Shown here: positions 32,839 to 45,139 of the stretch, one piece after another
How the letters are laid out: each line of letters begins with the position of its first letter
Numbering within the stretch: position 1 is the stretch's first letter
Source: Warburgia ugandensis
Lineage: Eukaryota; Streptophyta; Magnoliopsida; Canellales; Canellaceae
Direction: 5' to 3'
Assembly (NCBI GenBank): GCA_035236585.1
Contig: CP141135.1
Location: 4,312,001-4,376,000, forward strand
DNA: 64,000 nt
Notes under the pieces: generated by a model
The model's database searches: none
Told to the model about the DNA's origin: nothing
Seen by the model: only the letters and a program-made list of their open reading frames with translations
Position numbers and translations under genes: made by a program

Positions 32839-33996
32839 AAAAAATTAATACATTGCTTGTTAGTATAAAAGTGAAACCTTAATGTGTAACCCAACTCTCA
32901 TCACTTTTAAGTTTATATTTAGCCACAAATTTATAGGCATATAGCAATCGGATATTAAAGAATGTTAGATCATTAGACCCACCAATGAGCCTTACAAGCT
33001 ATTTTTCAAGAAATATATGTGTATTAATATAGTGGCCCTACTATTTTGGTAAGAATACATTGATGAGACCAACTAGTACTTACACATTATATATTTGGGT
33101 AAATAACTTACGAGTTGAGACTCATCCAATGGCTTAAATATTTTTAGACATAATTAATACTGAAATCATAGTTACAAAATTCTTTGAATAATTAAAATTT
33201 TTATGAAAAGTGTCCAACTTTTTTTATGCCTCAATCTTTTTTCTGAACGAGCTGTGAGTTTTTATAATTTCAAATTTGAAGCAAATTTTAAAATTTTAGC
33301 ACAATTTTACCTTGTAAAACTCAAATTTCACAAGCAATTTGCAAAATTCTCAAATAGTTTTTGAAAATCTAGTTAGAAGTGCAAATAAAAAGCTTAACCT
33401 CATATGTGAATAATAAATTTTTCAAAATTTTAAGAACATTTTGGCAAAATTTGCTGAATATTTGTTGAGACTTTAGATCATATATCTTCATTAACTTGAA
33501 GTGATTCATAACTGACAGAAAAATGTTGAGAATCAAAATTTTCAATAATATTTTACCGAGTACTAGTTAGTTTTGATGTTAGTAAGTGTCGTAAAATGTA
33601 AATATTGCTTAGCCATTGATCATGTTTAAAAAGGGTTACATTGTTTAGAAATCTAATTTTTATGGCCGTTAATTGCTTTTAGCATACATTTCTTTGAATT
33701 AGAAGTCAAGGCCATTTCTTTATTACAAGTGACTAGGATTGTCCAAATGCAATAATTTTTTACGAGTTACCTAATATTTTTACCCCATATATAATGAATG
33801 GCTTGTATATTCTAGAAAAATGCTCTAAGATAGCATCTACTCCTTAAAATGCTTAGAAACGACTTATTTGTTTTAGTTTATATTTAAACCTTTCACCTTA
33901 TTTGCGAAAAACAAAGTTGGTTCAACTAGTTTGGGTGCCTTTATATTGTCCTTGAGATCTGAGGTTCAAGATATAATTTATACGAAGTTTTCTCTC
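32839..33996. other. AT-rich intergenic DNA
   Basis: No gene or named element recognised; low-complexity A/T sequence with many short A and T runs. Confidence 0.5.
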
Positions 33997-34179
33997 GGGG
34001 GTGCTTTGACTTAATAGTAAAAGTTGTCATCATGTGAATTTGAGGTCACGGGTTAAAGGCACGAAAAACAGCCTCTTGCAAAAATAAAAGGTAAAGCTAC
34101 ATACTATAGGTCATTATAATCCGCCCTTCCCCAGACCCTACATAGGTGGGAGCTTCGTGCACAAGGGCTGCCCCTTTTT
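33997..34179 (+). mobile_element. Au-type SINE, copy 10
   Basis: Full-length, moderately diverged plus-strand copy: TAGTAAAAGTTGTCATCATG head, GAGGTCACGGGTTAAAGGC, CAGCCTCTTGCAAAAA, CCGCCCTTCCCCAGACCCTA, GAGCTTCGTGCACAAGGGCT, then a CCCCTTTTT tail. Confidence 0.9.
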
Positions 34180-35040
34180 CTCAATATGCAATGAGTTGGC
34201 AAGTTGGCACCACAAGTTACCTATGTTACCTATCTTAAAATAGGTTGGGCGTGGGTAAACATTTTATAATCCTTGCGTAAAATGAAATCAAAGGATGATG
34301 TAACTGGTACCCGTTTAACCTGCAACCCGTGACAACCCGTTTGTTATTTCTAATCATCATCGTCAAATTTATAGATCTCCAAGATGCAACCCCACGATTC
34401 TGGTCCCGCTCCCAAATGATTTCACATCTGCAAATATCGTTGAAAGAAAAATCAACGGCTCTCATTGTGCATATCAAAACTTTTATGAGCCCTCGTAGTT
34501 CAAGGGTCTAGCGTCATCCGATCTTATCCACGAATAACATGTGGGCCCGAAAGTGCTTGTTATGAGAGAACTTGAGACTGCCTCCTTTAGCTCCATCCTT
34601 CTCGGTTACGTAGGTTGATTTGATGGATTGAAAGTTCGTAATAACAAGGCGACAGGCCGTGGCCTCTACCTACTTGAGGATGCATTTTTATCACTAGAAA
34701 ATTAGACCTATTTTCAGAACTTTATCTATTTTATTCAAAAAAATTATGACCTATACACGTGTATGGTCCAGATGTTTGGTGATCAAGCCGTTCTTGTCCT
34801 CCCGCATCTTAGAAAGGATATACCCAAAAATATTAATGTTTGATGCTCTCCATCCTTCAGTTGGACAGATCTATCAGGGGGACATTATTAGCCATCTATT
34901 TTACATCTCAAAATAAATGTCGAACAGGTGGACGTTTGGGATCACTAAGCAAAGACTCACCAACTACAAAATTTAGGTGGGCATGTAAATCATTCTATAG
35001 CGGCCAAGTGATGAAAATAAAGGTCATGTTACTTGACAAA
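34180..35040. other. Intergenic DNA
   Basis: No gene supported. Open frames at 34235-34511 are overlapping and lack motifs. Short CGGTCCA/GGGCCC-type motifs near 34540 and 34770 resemble those in common plant MITEs. Confidence 0.4.
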
Positions 35041-35105
35041 GGAGAATAAAGGAACAAGATTTGTGTAGCCTACCCTACAAGGGACAAGGCTTTGATGATG
35101 ATATA
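35041..35105 (+). mobile_element. RTE LINE 3'-end fragment
   Basis: GGAACAAGATTTGTGTAGCC followed by GGGACAAGGCTTTGATGATG is the same 3' terminus as the RTE element at 12420-14060 (AAACAAGATTCATGTAGCC...GGGATAAGGTCTTGATGAT). Only the last ~65 bp are recognisable, as expected of a strongly 5'-truncated insertion. Confidence 0.8.
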
Positions 35106-35260
35106 AATAATTGTACAATGTAATATACATTGAATAAAATCTCATTTTATTTATTTTCCATTTTCATATTAATTAGCAAGAACCTAAGCTTGGCTAAAAT
35201 CTGAAAATATTTGTGGGCTTTATGCCCTCAAATCCCTTTTTCCCTTCTCTGACGATGAAC

Positions 35261-35374
35261 AAAAGAGCAATCCTAATGCACAAAGTTCCCACGTATGTGA
35301 GGTTCAGAAAAGGGGCAGACTATAAGGGTCTATATAGCACACAACTTTACTTTGTATTTTTGCAAGAGATTATT
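35261..35374 (-). mobile_element. Au-type SINE, copy 11, 3' half (interrupted)
   Basis: Minus-strand 3' part from the CTAATGCACAAAGTTCCCAC end to TTTTTGCAAGAGATTATTT, where homology stops. The missing head lies at 36931-36994 in the same orientation, so the SINE was split by the intervening ~1.55 kb. Confidence 0.85.
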
Positions 35375-36930
35375 TGTTGATTATTTTACCCAATTATATA
35401 AGCTATTGTAATGTAGTTGATATTAGTACGGGGCAATCTCATAGAGACTCGACTTAAAAAGATAGAGTTTAAATAAAATTTAATTATTCAAAAAAAAAAA
35501 CTAATAGTGAAATAAAATTTTAAATTTATTTAACTAATAAAATTTATAAAATTTTAAAATTTAAAAGACAAAAAATTTACGTTTCTAGCTTGATCAAAAT
35601 CAATTTCTTCAAAACTAATGTAATAAAAGTCAATCGGCCTTCATCAATCTCTCCAACATGTCCTTAATTAAACATCCAATAGTTGGATTAGGAAGATTTT
35701 CCAAAATTTTAAAGATTTAGGCTAAAAAATGATTTTGAATTTTGGACAGCTTAGATTGATTTTTGGATTTCAAATTGAGATCAAAGATGTTGAATAAGTT
35801 GAAAGATATCCTCAGAACAAAATCTAAAGATTAATTAAAAATACAATAAGAAACAAATCAGGAAATAGAGAAATCTTGTTTGTTAAAGCTAACTGTTGAT
35901 TAGGTAAGAATTAATCAAATCGGTTTGGATTGTGCAATTCTTGGATAAGCAGAACAAAGACAAAGTAAAGTTGGAATAGGCTAAATGGATGAAAAAATAA
36001 TTAAAATTATTGTCTAAAGGCCAAAATTAGAATTTAAGGGGAAAAAAAAGAAAAAGAAAGGAAACTTGCCTGCGAGGGAGATGACGTGGGGGGGAAGAAA
36101 AGAAGAGGAAGAAGACGAGGAGGACAAGGAAACAGGAAAAACCATCTATTTTAGCTCGTGGGAGTCCGCCGGATTCCGGTGAACAGAGAGGAGAAGGGAG
36201 CAAAAAGAATCAGGCTGGTGCAGGAGAAGTAGGCTGGGTGGCTGGTGACTGGTATTTCCGACAGAGGAAGGAAGGAGCTAGGGCAGGGCTGGTGTTGAGG
36301 GACAGTGCTGGAGCAGGGTGCTGCCGGCGTGACATAGAGAAAGAGGGGAGAATGGTGCCGGACTCTGCTAGGCAAGCAATGAGGAAGCCGGTGATGGAGG
36401 GAAGAGAGAGGAGGAGCAGAGGGGTAAAGAAGAGGGGAGAGGAGGAGCAGAGGGGGAAAGAAGAGAGGAGAGGAGGAGAAGGGGCGGGGGGTTCAGCTGC
36501 CCAGCACAGTCCAGGGGGAGAGAGTTAGGTAAGAACAAAGTGAGAGAGATGGAGGGAACATGGGAGAAGGGGAGAATGTGATCAGAATTTTCTTTCTTAT
36601 TCCTTTAGTCATCTCCATCTTGTATCATGAGCCCTATGCAGCCTTTCATTCCTTGATGGTGATCCAGGCCATTGATTCGATCCAAATCATTCAATATTCA
36701 ATTTGGTTGATTTGTACCATACAAAACTCAATTAAATTCATCTTGATCATATTTTAATCTACAAATTAGCTCTTAATAATTATTTGACCATTAAATTTTA
36801 CAAATTAACAGTTAAATGATTAATTGAAAATAAAATCAAAATTAAGCTAAAAATTTCAAATTTGATTGGTTAGATAATTTAATTAAATGCTGAATTAAGA
36901 ATATTTTGATCAAAATTAAAAACTTAATGT
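35375..36930. mobile_element. ~1.55-kb insertion splitting a SINE, class unknown
   Basis: The block is bounded by the two halves of one Au SINE. The left boundary sequence TTGTTG and the right ATGTTG suggest a possible short duplication (TGTTG). The ends are AT-rich. The middle (36040-36530) is a strongly purine-rich plus strand (GGGGGGAAGAAAAGAAGAGG, GAGGAGCAGAGGGG). Overlapping open frames at 36151-36528 reflect that bias and show no domain. It could be a solo LTR or a small nonautonomous LTR-type element, but TG...CA ends are not clear. Confidence 0.6.
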
Positions 36931-36994
36931 TGTTTTCACGTCTTGAACTCATGAACGCTAGGTTACACGACAGCAACTTTACTATTGACTTAGG
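36931..36994 (-). mobile_element. Au-type SINE, copy 11, head half
   Basis: TGTTTTCACGTCTTGAACTC, then a disturbed box-B region and ACAGCAACTTTACTATTGAC TTAGG, is the reverse complement of the SINE head and completes the fragment at 35261-35374. Confidence 0.8.
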
Positions 36995-39900
36995 ATTTCT
37001 GCGAAGCATCAACTACCTTCTACTTGCAAGCCCTTATCTTGCTTTCTTCCTCCCTCCCGACTGCCGAATAAGAGAACTCATGTTCTTCTTGCAGTACCAC
37101 TGCCACATGGTTTCAAGATCATTAAAGTCATTCCTTATTTGAGCTCCCTAACATCACTTTGGGGCACTAGATGGCGAAGTTAAAGGTATTAGTCCATCCA
37201 AGAGAAGTCAATGAAACCTCTGCTAACTTCCCTCTTGCTACTCATGAAAGGACTTTTACCTGCCTCCTGCTTAATTCATGCATTCAATCTCGTGCAAAAG
37301 CAACCATGAACGGTTAGCAATTCATTTCATGGCACATCTCTTGCTTTTTAAGTTACCAGTCCATTGAGGAAAGCTTTAGGACCTCTACTTGTTAGGATAA
37401 TGACATGAAACTCTCTCTGAAAGGATTCTATCAAATGCATAGGCCTGAATTGATCCTTTAAAGGCTATTTGATACAGAATCACAAACCACGGTTCGAGTT
37501 ATCCATGGACAACTACTGTCTCCCTTGCTTTCCAGCCTCAAAACATAATAACTAGCAGTTAAATATCCAGCTGCTTGCTCTTACACAATTTTATCTATGT
37601 TTTAAGGCTGCAAATAGGTTGGGAGAAAACTGCTATCAGTGGATATCTCAATCATGGTTTGTCTTTGTGCACTAAAAAGCCTCCTGCTCGGTTGGTAGGA
37701 AATTGTTTTTCGTGGAAAAAAGAATTCCCCATGGAAAGTGATTTATGACTTGAAATTGAAATATGCTGACAACCCAAATATCTTTCATAGCGTAAATTAG
37801 TCGGGTCTTTCACATAATTCATTTTCAAGCCGTAAAACGCTTTTCACAGAGAATTCTTTGTACTGTGCAGATCAATTTCCTTCCATTTCCTACATTACCA
37901 AACAGCCACTTAGGAAAGGACCAAATCACAGGGTCTAATGGTCTCAGAAATAGAATCACATCCACAGATTGAAAAGTTCATTGAGAACATGAATGCGTTC
38001 AAAGCAAAACATTGTAAGATCATACACTTTGTGAGATTTACACTTCAGACTGCATTGGGAATCTCTGCTAGTGTCGATATATTACAACTTCCTCACGAAA
38101 TATTGATAGAGCATAGGAAAGACTACATATACAACAAGAATGTACTTACAGAGAAGAGGTTGGGTTAGAAACTTCACAAATTCATAACAAAACTGGTGCG
38201 GTGGGTGAACTCAGAACCGGTGGAATAGGTTATAAAGCCTGAAAAAGAAAAAAAAGATCAGAAGTTGAAAAATTAAATTCCAGGGCATACATACTCTATG
38301 ACTTCAAATTACAAATAGACAAACATGTGAATATAAGATAATACAACAGAAACCAAACATGAAACAGCTGGTCGTTCATGAGGAGAAACGACAGATGTGA
38401 GGGCATGCCAAAGTGTAAGTTTCAGCCACATTCTCTTATGCTTACAATAAGTGAAGAAACTTCTCTTTTCCTCGAAGTCTTCTGAGGGTACTTTCTTTCT
38501 AGTTCAGTTCACTCTTGGTCTTCAGGAAGTTAATTACCTTGGCAATTCTCACTTTGGCAAAACAATATGGAAACCATGGGTTGATATAGCACCAAATTCA
38601 TATAGCAATACTTATTCCATGATCACAGAATTGAACTAAGGACAATTCCAGAAAGCTACTGCCATGCAGTTCTGCAGAATGACAGGCGGAACCATACATA
38701 CCCTTTTCAAAAGATCAAAACAATGCATCCAAGATCTAGATTCTCTTCCATTTTCCAAACAGAATTAATTTTTTGTTTCTTAGTATGAAAATATCTAGTC
38801 CAGGTCAAGCCGATCCTAATGACTAGATACAATCATACAACATGTTACAGATGACTTCAGAAAATAAAACAGTAACAGACTTATAATCAAGCTAAGCAAC
38901 TAAAGAGAGTGACCATACTATAGCTCCTGATAGTGTGGGAAACAGTCTCCAATCTATTTTCCAACAATCAGCATCATCTCGACCATTAAAAAAAAAAAAA
39001 AAAAACAATCAGCATCATTTCAAGTCATCACATCTGCTCATTCAAAATTTCTGGAGATAACATGTGAAGAAGGCTTCAGGTCTCCATTGAAGCCTTCAAT
39101 TTGAATAATATATGTGGTTCTTCCACTCAGCACAAAACAATCTAATAAGCTAAACTCCAAATTCAATTATTATAGAAGCAAATTTGTCTAGAGTTGTTGC
39201 TAACTACTGCAAAATTCAACCTCTCTGATAAGAACTCCAGCAACAATTTCCGTACCTAGAGATTTGTGACCTTTCTTATTGGCCCAGGTCGTTGCTAAGG
39301 CTTGTCAAATCTCGAAGATAATCTGCAATGGCAACTACTAGGTTCCTTGTTCCCCCAGAGTAAGCTCGTGCATCGAGTATTTGGTAGGACTTTCTTACAG
39401 TACACAACTACAATGGTTCATAACTGTTATCTTGCAAGATAGGTCACTCAGTGAAAAATTTTCTAACAACACAGGAGGTATTTTGTTGACTTCTACCCAT
39501 TTCTTGACCTAGGCACTTAAGATAGAATGCATCAGAAATTACTGAAGGTCCTCTACCTCTGCGGTAAGGCATCAAATATGACTTTCATAGGTATGCATCT
39601 TGAGGTCTTGCCTTTTCATGTTGAGCACTGGCTGTATGCAGCACGCTTAGAATATTATGTAATACTGAAGAAGACATTTCGTTGATTCTGATTGAAACCT
39701 TTATGCTGATAAAGAAGTACCAGACAGAAATTAGGAAAACAACAACCTCAACAAAGGCCCTGCTGACATGTTATTTTGACAGATAATAGGTTGTTGTTGC
39801 CCAACGTTGATACTTAGAGAACAGAAACTCTAATGTCAAGCTCAAGAGAGTCAAAGACTCAAAACTAGCTGCACAATCAAGAGCCTCTGAGTGCATCAGC

Positions 39901-41095
39901 TAGAAATCATCAAAATCAAGCTCGTTAACTCCTAAACTTAGAAGCACTAGGGGCTACGTGGAGGCACAAGCTGATAGAGAGAGTAGAAGAGCTCTAATGG
40001 ATGCAAGCCATGACTTTCTGATTGTGTCAGTGACAAATAACTCATATTCCATACGCATTGTGCTTCTTGAGCCTTCAGACAAGAAGTGAGAGGATGTGGA
40101 GATGTCTACCAAAATCAGCCATCCCTATAACTGTATTGGCTAAGAGCCACTGACTGAAACCACTATTTGTCATTGACTGGATCCTCGTTGATCCACATAG
40201 ACATAAAGTTACACTTCATGAACAACCTAAGGTCTAACGGTCCAGAAAAGGCTTAACAACACTTCCCAGTAAGTTCTGTGACATTGTCAGTAAAGCAATC
40301 ATGTAGGAAACAGGTGCCATCACCACTATTTAAGAATGTACGAGCACATGTAGAAGTATTAGCAGATTCATCACCGTACTTGGCAGGAATTACATAAAGT
40401 TCAAGAGAAAGTGCTCAGCCCGCCACAACTACAGCTCAACTCGACAAACCTGTTAGCATAAAAAGGATTACTATAATTTCCTCATCTAATCGCTAGTAGC
40501 TTTCCTTGAAGATCATGAAAGAGTTTGGCTACATGCAAATGTGGATCCAAAGCAGAACTCTGATGAAAGTTTTATTTCTGAGGGAAGAAAAATAGTCAAG
40601 CAAGTTATTCTGTGCTGAACTGGAAAACTGGGCTAGTACAGGCCAGGTGAAGATGGAAAATTAATAGGGTGTATATCATAAACACAATAGTCCAACATAT
40701 TAGATCTAAACAAAAAAAATGTCGCCAAAAATAGAACTACCTTTAGAAAATTGAACACCAAAAGAAGTGAAGGATTCTTTGGATTCTGAGGTCCAACCTC
40801 CTTGCCCATGAACCTTTCCTTTCGGGCCTGTCGGTGCATTGTTGAGATCCACTTATGTAAGTGGCAGCGTCAACACAACTGTAGTTTTCATATAGTTATA
40901 AAAAGAAAAGGACTCAGTGCCAGCATAACTTGAGCTACAGAGAGGAAAAACACAAGTGACTGAATGCATTCTATCTCAAGTTCTCTAAGCATGACAAACA
41001 ACATAAGTGGTATATTTTTCCTTACCATTGCAATTAATGAAGTGAACATGCTAAACAGGTAGCATCGATCTCTCCTATTCAGTGCTGCAAGGGTG
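36995..41095. other. Intergenic DNA downstream of the PPR gene
   Basis: No coding exon with conserved motifs was recognised on either strand. The right part is the 3' flank of the minus-strand PPR gene and may include spliced 3'-UTR exons, which are common in such genes; for example the minus strand of 40860-40740 is open and ends in TTCTAAAG followed by a GT. There is a poly-A run near 38989-39005. The open frame 37938-38168 (+) has no recognisable homology. Confidence 0.4.
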
Positions 41096-43537
41096 TTATG
41101 GCTCAAGCTCCACCTTTCTGGCCTTTGAAATTGCATCATCTAACACAGAGAAGGTAATAATATCAGGCTCTATTCCTTTGACTATCATTTCATCAACAAG
41201 TTTTGCAGCCTCATCAACATTCCCTTGCTTAGAATATCCTGACACCAAGGCTGTATATGTGACAGTGTCTGGATTTAATCCGTCATCAACCATTTGATCA
41301 AACAAACGTAGAGCATCCTGAACACGACCTTTCTTGCAAAATCCGTCGATCAGCACAGTGTAACAAATTGTGTCAGGTTCAACCTCCATCTCTTTCATCT
41401 CACGCAACAGTTCCAAACACTTGGCATCGTTTGCGCCTTTCCTTTTCTTTTTTTGTAGATGGAGATTACCTTGGCAATTTGCTTTTAATTGTCCATCAAC
41501 CAAAACTGTGTAAGTAATTACATCAGGTTTAATCCCCTTCTTTCTCATCATGTTGAATAAGTTATAAGCTTCTTGCAAGCTCTTCATTTTACAGTACCCG
41601 TTCATTAATGTAGTGTAGGTAACAACATCTGGGGTTAAACCGTTTTCCAACATATTCTCGTAGAAGCAACAAGCCTTACTCATCTCTCCTTCCTGAGAGT
41701 AAGCAGCTATAAGTTTGCAATAAGCAAACTTATCAGGGGTAATATTCATGGCTAGCATCATTATAAGAACTGCAGAAGCTCTTTCCACATGCCCCTCCTT
41801 ACAGAGGCCACCAATGAGTTTAGAGCAAGCAATCTGATCCGGAAAAACTCCTTGCTTAGAATATCTTGTGAAAAGGTCATAGGCTTCTGTTGCATGACCA
41901 GCTTCGCAGTAGCCACTGACCATGGCACTGAAAGTAACCACACATTGGGCGAGCTCCTTTTCTGCTAACGTGTGAAAGAATGCTTCTGCATCTTTTAGCT
42001 TGCCTCCTCTACAGAGGCCCTCAATGACCACCCCATGGGTAAGATCATCAGGCTTCACACCTTGGTCCAACATATAGTCTAGAAGATTGAGCACTTCTTG
42101 TACAAGCCCATGTCTGCAAAGCCCACCGGCAAGCGTATTGTATGTAACAATATCTGGCACAAGACCAATCTCGAGCATGTCACTGAACAACTTCCAGGCA
42201 TCATCCAACTTACCCAAGCGGCAATGTCCGCTAATCAAACTTGTATAATGGATGACATCAGGAACCAGCCTCCTACTTTTCATTTCTTCGAGTAATTTCA
42301 TTGCTTCTTTCATCTTTCCTAGCTTGCAGTTAGCATCCATTGCAATATTATACACAACCTCATCAAGAAACAGACCAGAGTCTTTAAATTTCTGGAAATA
42401 CTCCACTGCTTCAACAGTCATACCCTTTCTAGATAAGCTTTGGAGAATAAGACTGACAATGACACAATTGGTTTTAATTCCCTTCAAGAGCATGTCATCA
42501 TGAAGAGACAATGCTCTCCACAGATTCTCATTCCGACAGTATCCATTAATAAGACTGCCATAGCTATAACCATCAGGGGCTACACCTTGCCTTTCCATGT
42601 CCTCTAAGACATCCTCTGCTTCCTGAAGTTTCATCCCATTGCAAAAACCTCGAATCACGGAATTATAACTGAAAGTGTGCATCTTAACACCCATACTTCT
42701 AGTAGCTTTAAGCAGTTCATAGGCCAACTCTGGTTTCTTGCAAGAGCACATCCCATTAATCAAAGTTGCATATGTGAAGACATCAGGAGTAATACCTATT
42801 TCCTTCATATTATTCAGAACTTCCAGTGCTTCCTCTAAGTTTCCTTCATCACAAAGAGCTTTAATCAAAATTGCACAAGTGTAAACATTTGGATTCATTC
42901 CAAACTTCTTCAGCTGATGATAAACACCCCTTGCCATCTTTGACTTACCATGGCCAATTAAGCAATTCATTAGGAAATTGCACGTCCACACATGGGGCAG
43001 AAAATCATGCTTCGCCATTTGAAAAACTGCATCCACAGCCTCATCCAACATACTGAAATCAACATAGACTTTAACTAATAGATCAAATGCCCGGACTAAT
43101 GAACCTGAAGTGCTACATTTCTTAGATATAAAATCGAAAAGACATAAAATTTCAAATCCCAGTTCCTCTTTCGATGAGATCAGCTCCTTGAAGAGAGAAT
43201 TAACTTTCCTATCCAACCCCGCATCACACAAAATTGATATGATTGTTGAATATGATTCAATATCATGCTCAAACCCACTCTTCCTTACATCATTGAAGAA
43301 CGACAAAGCGAAAAGAGGTTCCCTTTTCAGACTTTTAAGGATTTCTACTACTGCACCTGTATCTACTTCAAGGACATGTCCTACTGCAGTATTCCTGATT
43401 GAAACAGCTGGGTTTTTTTCATTTATTGAAACACAAGCGTTTATCCCAACAGCTGAAGCTATGGATGCGAAACATGAGAATTCGCTAAGAATTGATGGAT
43501 TTCTATGTGCAAATAACTTGCTTGTTGAGACCCACAT
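41096..43537 (-). CDS. P-class pentatricopeptide repeat (PPR) protein
   Basis: One intronless frame of 813 residues, start ATG at 43537, stop TAA just after ...KVELEP. About 18-19 tandem 35-residue PPR motifs fill residues from about 90 to the C-terminus, for example PNVYTCAILIKALCDEGNLE, PDVFTYATLINGMC, PDVVTYTTLMNGYCKMKSLQ and PDTVTYTALVSGYSKQGNVD. There is no E, DYW or SMR extension, so it is P-class; such proteins bind specific organellar RNAs and act in processing, stability or translation. The N-terminal ~60 residues are Ser/Ala-rich with a few Arg/Lys, fitting mitochondrial or plastid targeting. One oddity is a lysine-rich insert of about 20 residues near 685-704 (HLQKKKRKGAND) inside the repeat tract. 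Closest remembered relatives are At2g26790-type proteins, uncertain. An upstream start is unlikely because M43537 begins the presequence. Confidence 0.95.
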   Translation of the reverse strand: MWVSTSKLFAHRNPSILSEFSCFASIASAVGINACVSINEKNPAVSIRNTAVGHVLEVDTGAVVEILKSLKREPLFALSFFNDVRKSGFEHDIESYSTIISILCDAGLDRKVNSLFKELISSKEELGFEILCLFDFISKKCSTSGSLVRAFDLLVKVYVDFSMLDEAVDAVFQMAKHDFLPHVWTCNFLMNCLIGHGKSKMARGVYHQLKKFGMNPNVYTCAILIKALCDEGNLEEALEVLNNMKEIGITPDVFTYATLINGMCSCKKPELAYELLKATRSMGVKMHTFSYNSVIRGFCNGMKLQEAEDVLEDMERQGVAPDGYSYGSLINGYCRNENLWRALSLHDDMLLKGIKTNCVIVSLILQSLSRKGMTVEAVEYFQKFKDSGLFLDEVVYNIAMDANCKLGKMKEAMKLLEEMKSRRLVPDVIHYTSLISGHCRLGKLDDAWKLFSDMLEIGLVPDIVTYNTLAGGLCRHGLVQEVLNLLDYMLDQGVKPDDLTHGVVIEGLCRGGKLKDAEAFFHTLAEKELAQCVVTFSAMVSGYCEAGHATEAYDLFTRYSKQGVFPDQIACSKLIGGLCKEGHVERASAVLIMMLAMNITPDKFAYCKLIAAYSQEGEMSKACCFYENMLENGLTPDVVTYTTLMNGYCKMKSLQEAYNLFNMMRKKGIKPDVITYTVLVDGQLKANCQGNLHLQKKKRKGANDAKCLELLREMKEMEVEPDTICYTVLIDGFCKKGRVQDALRLFDQMVDDGLNPDTVTYTALVSGYSKQGNVDEAAKLVDEMIVKGIEPDIITFSVLDDAISKARKVELEP

Positions 43538-45020
43538 GGGAATTTAACTGCATCTCTCTGGGCTTCGATTATGGGCATCGAAGAGAAGCAAATTATAGAG
43601 CCAAGAGTCTAACAATTCAGCTATAGTTCCATTTTTCAACGAAAAATCAGAAATATCACAAGCCCAGAAGCTTAAATTCATGGATAAGTGGAAGAAGCAG
43701 TGAGAAGAGGTTATTACCCGCTGTTGGAGAAATACAGAAGAGACATGAAGAGATCTTGTGAGAAAGTGGCTGCTTTTGCTCCTTTGATTTTTCTACGAGG
43801 TCTTAGTAACGTCTCTCTAAAACCCTCTCTGTTTGTGTATCGCATGAAGATGGTTTCAGGCTTCAACTGGCATCATGCACCTAAAACCCTACTTACAGTT
43901 TGTTGAGGGATTAAACAAATCGGCGGCTGGATCTAGCTCAAGACATTTGTGGGCCCAAAATTGCAGTATGCAGAAACGTTGATTTGTGGATCATCAAGAC
44001 GATCGATTTGTTACAGGTCCCCCGTGGAAAAGGTAATCTATCCGTTGATCAATACAACAAAAAGATCAAATGTTCACTCTTCTTCTTTTCTTCTTTTTAG
44101 TTTTTTGGATTCACCTGTTTGATAATCTGAACCGTTCACTTGACCTTCATGCCGTAGATGAGCTGTCCCAGAAATACAAGCTTTGGATAATCCTATCATT
44201 GTTTTTCCTGATCTATTTAGAGTATTTGATTGACGATACTCAAAACAGCCTGAGAAAAATCGACGGCAGGATCACTTAAGGTGCGCAATTTCCAGGACAT
44301 GGCCCATCCATGATAAGATCATTAAGAAGAACGATGCAGATAATTCAAAAAAAAAAGAAAGTGGGTCCCACTTGTACTTAAAAGGGTGTGGGAATAGTGA
44401 TAAGGGGGTGAGTGAGGATCATCCTTTCCTTTTTCTCAATCGACTATAAATAGCATAACGAACCGGAGGCCTAAACCCCCAGAGTGCACAATGAGTTTTA
44501 GTTCTTCCTTTTAGCAAAGAATATCAATGGCTGGATCTCATTTGTGAATATCTGGGTCCCCACAAACCACAGATGGGCCACCACTTGTAGGGTCCAGATG
44601 TCTCAGGTTGGCATCCCGGTATTTCAAGCTACAACACATTTATGATGCATGTAATCCATTCAGCATCCTCATCAATCTAACCATTTAATCCAACGGTATC
44701 AACCAGGGTCCTGCAGCTTAGCAGCTAAATTGCTGGTCTTGCAGTCTAATTAGAGGAATGCTGAGTGGAGGGCCCTGTACGGCCCTTTCAATAGAAGCAT
44801 TCCTTATCTTTGTATAATGGCCCCACCTTTGGATGATCCAACTCATTCAACTCGCTGCTCGAGCTTTCGATACTAGTAGTTCACAGAGTAAGCATATTGG
44901 AAAATTCTAGCCTTTGAAAAAGTTTGCCACAAAAAGGGTGGTTAGAAACTTAGTATAAACAAAGGTCTAAAATCAGCATGAAAAGGGGTCTAAATTTAAC
45001 TCACATAGACACTTTTTTCA
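43538..45020. other. PPR gene 5' flank and intergenic DNA
   Basis: The PPR promoter and leader are expected at 43538-44000. The open frame 43688-43906 (+) has no recognisable domain and is probably chance. A stretch at 44808-44890 (CCCCACCTTTGGATGATCCA) has a relative at 59436-59545. Confidence 0.45.
44808..44890. repeat. Interspersed repeat shared with 59436-59545
   Basis: CCCCACCTTTGGATGATCCA is identical at about 44820 and 59436. It is followed in both by related CATTCA/CATTGG, CTTT(C/T)GAT and AGTTCAC/AGCTCAA blocks. Probably part of an old MITE family. Confidence 0.5.
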
Positions 45021-45139
45021 TAATGTTATAATAGTAGAGTTGTTGCCTTGTGACTTGAAGATCACAGATTCAAGGTGTCCAAATGACCTCTTGCAAAATG
45101 TAAGGTAGAACTATGTACTATAAACCCTTTGTGGTTCGT
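45021..45139 (+). mobile_element. Au-type SINE, copy 12 (3' end missing)
   Basis: Plus-strand head and body: AATAGTAGAGTTGTTGCCTT, GATCACAGATTCAAGGTG, ACCTCTTGCAAAATGTAAGG, CCCTTTGTGGTTCG. Homology ends before the TTCCCC block. Confidence 0.8.

Noticed and set aside
36151..36528. ORFs on both strands in the purine-rich region
   Set aside because: Low-complexity Glu/Arg/Gly or Pro/Ser translations explained by base composition.
43688..43906. 72-residue plus-strand ORF upstream of the PPR gene
   Set aside because: No motif, and it overlaps the expected leader of the minus-strand PPR gene.
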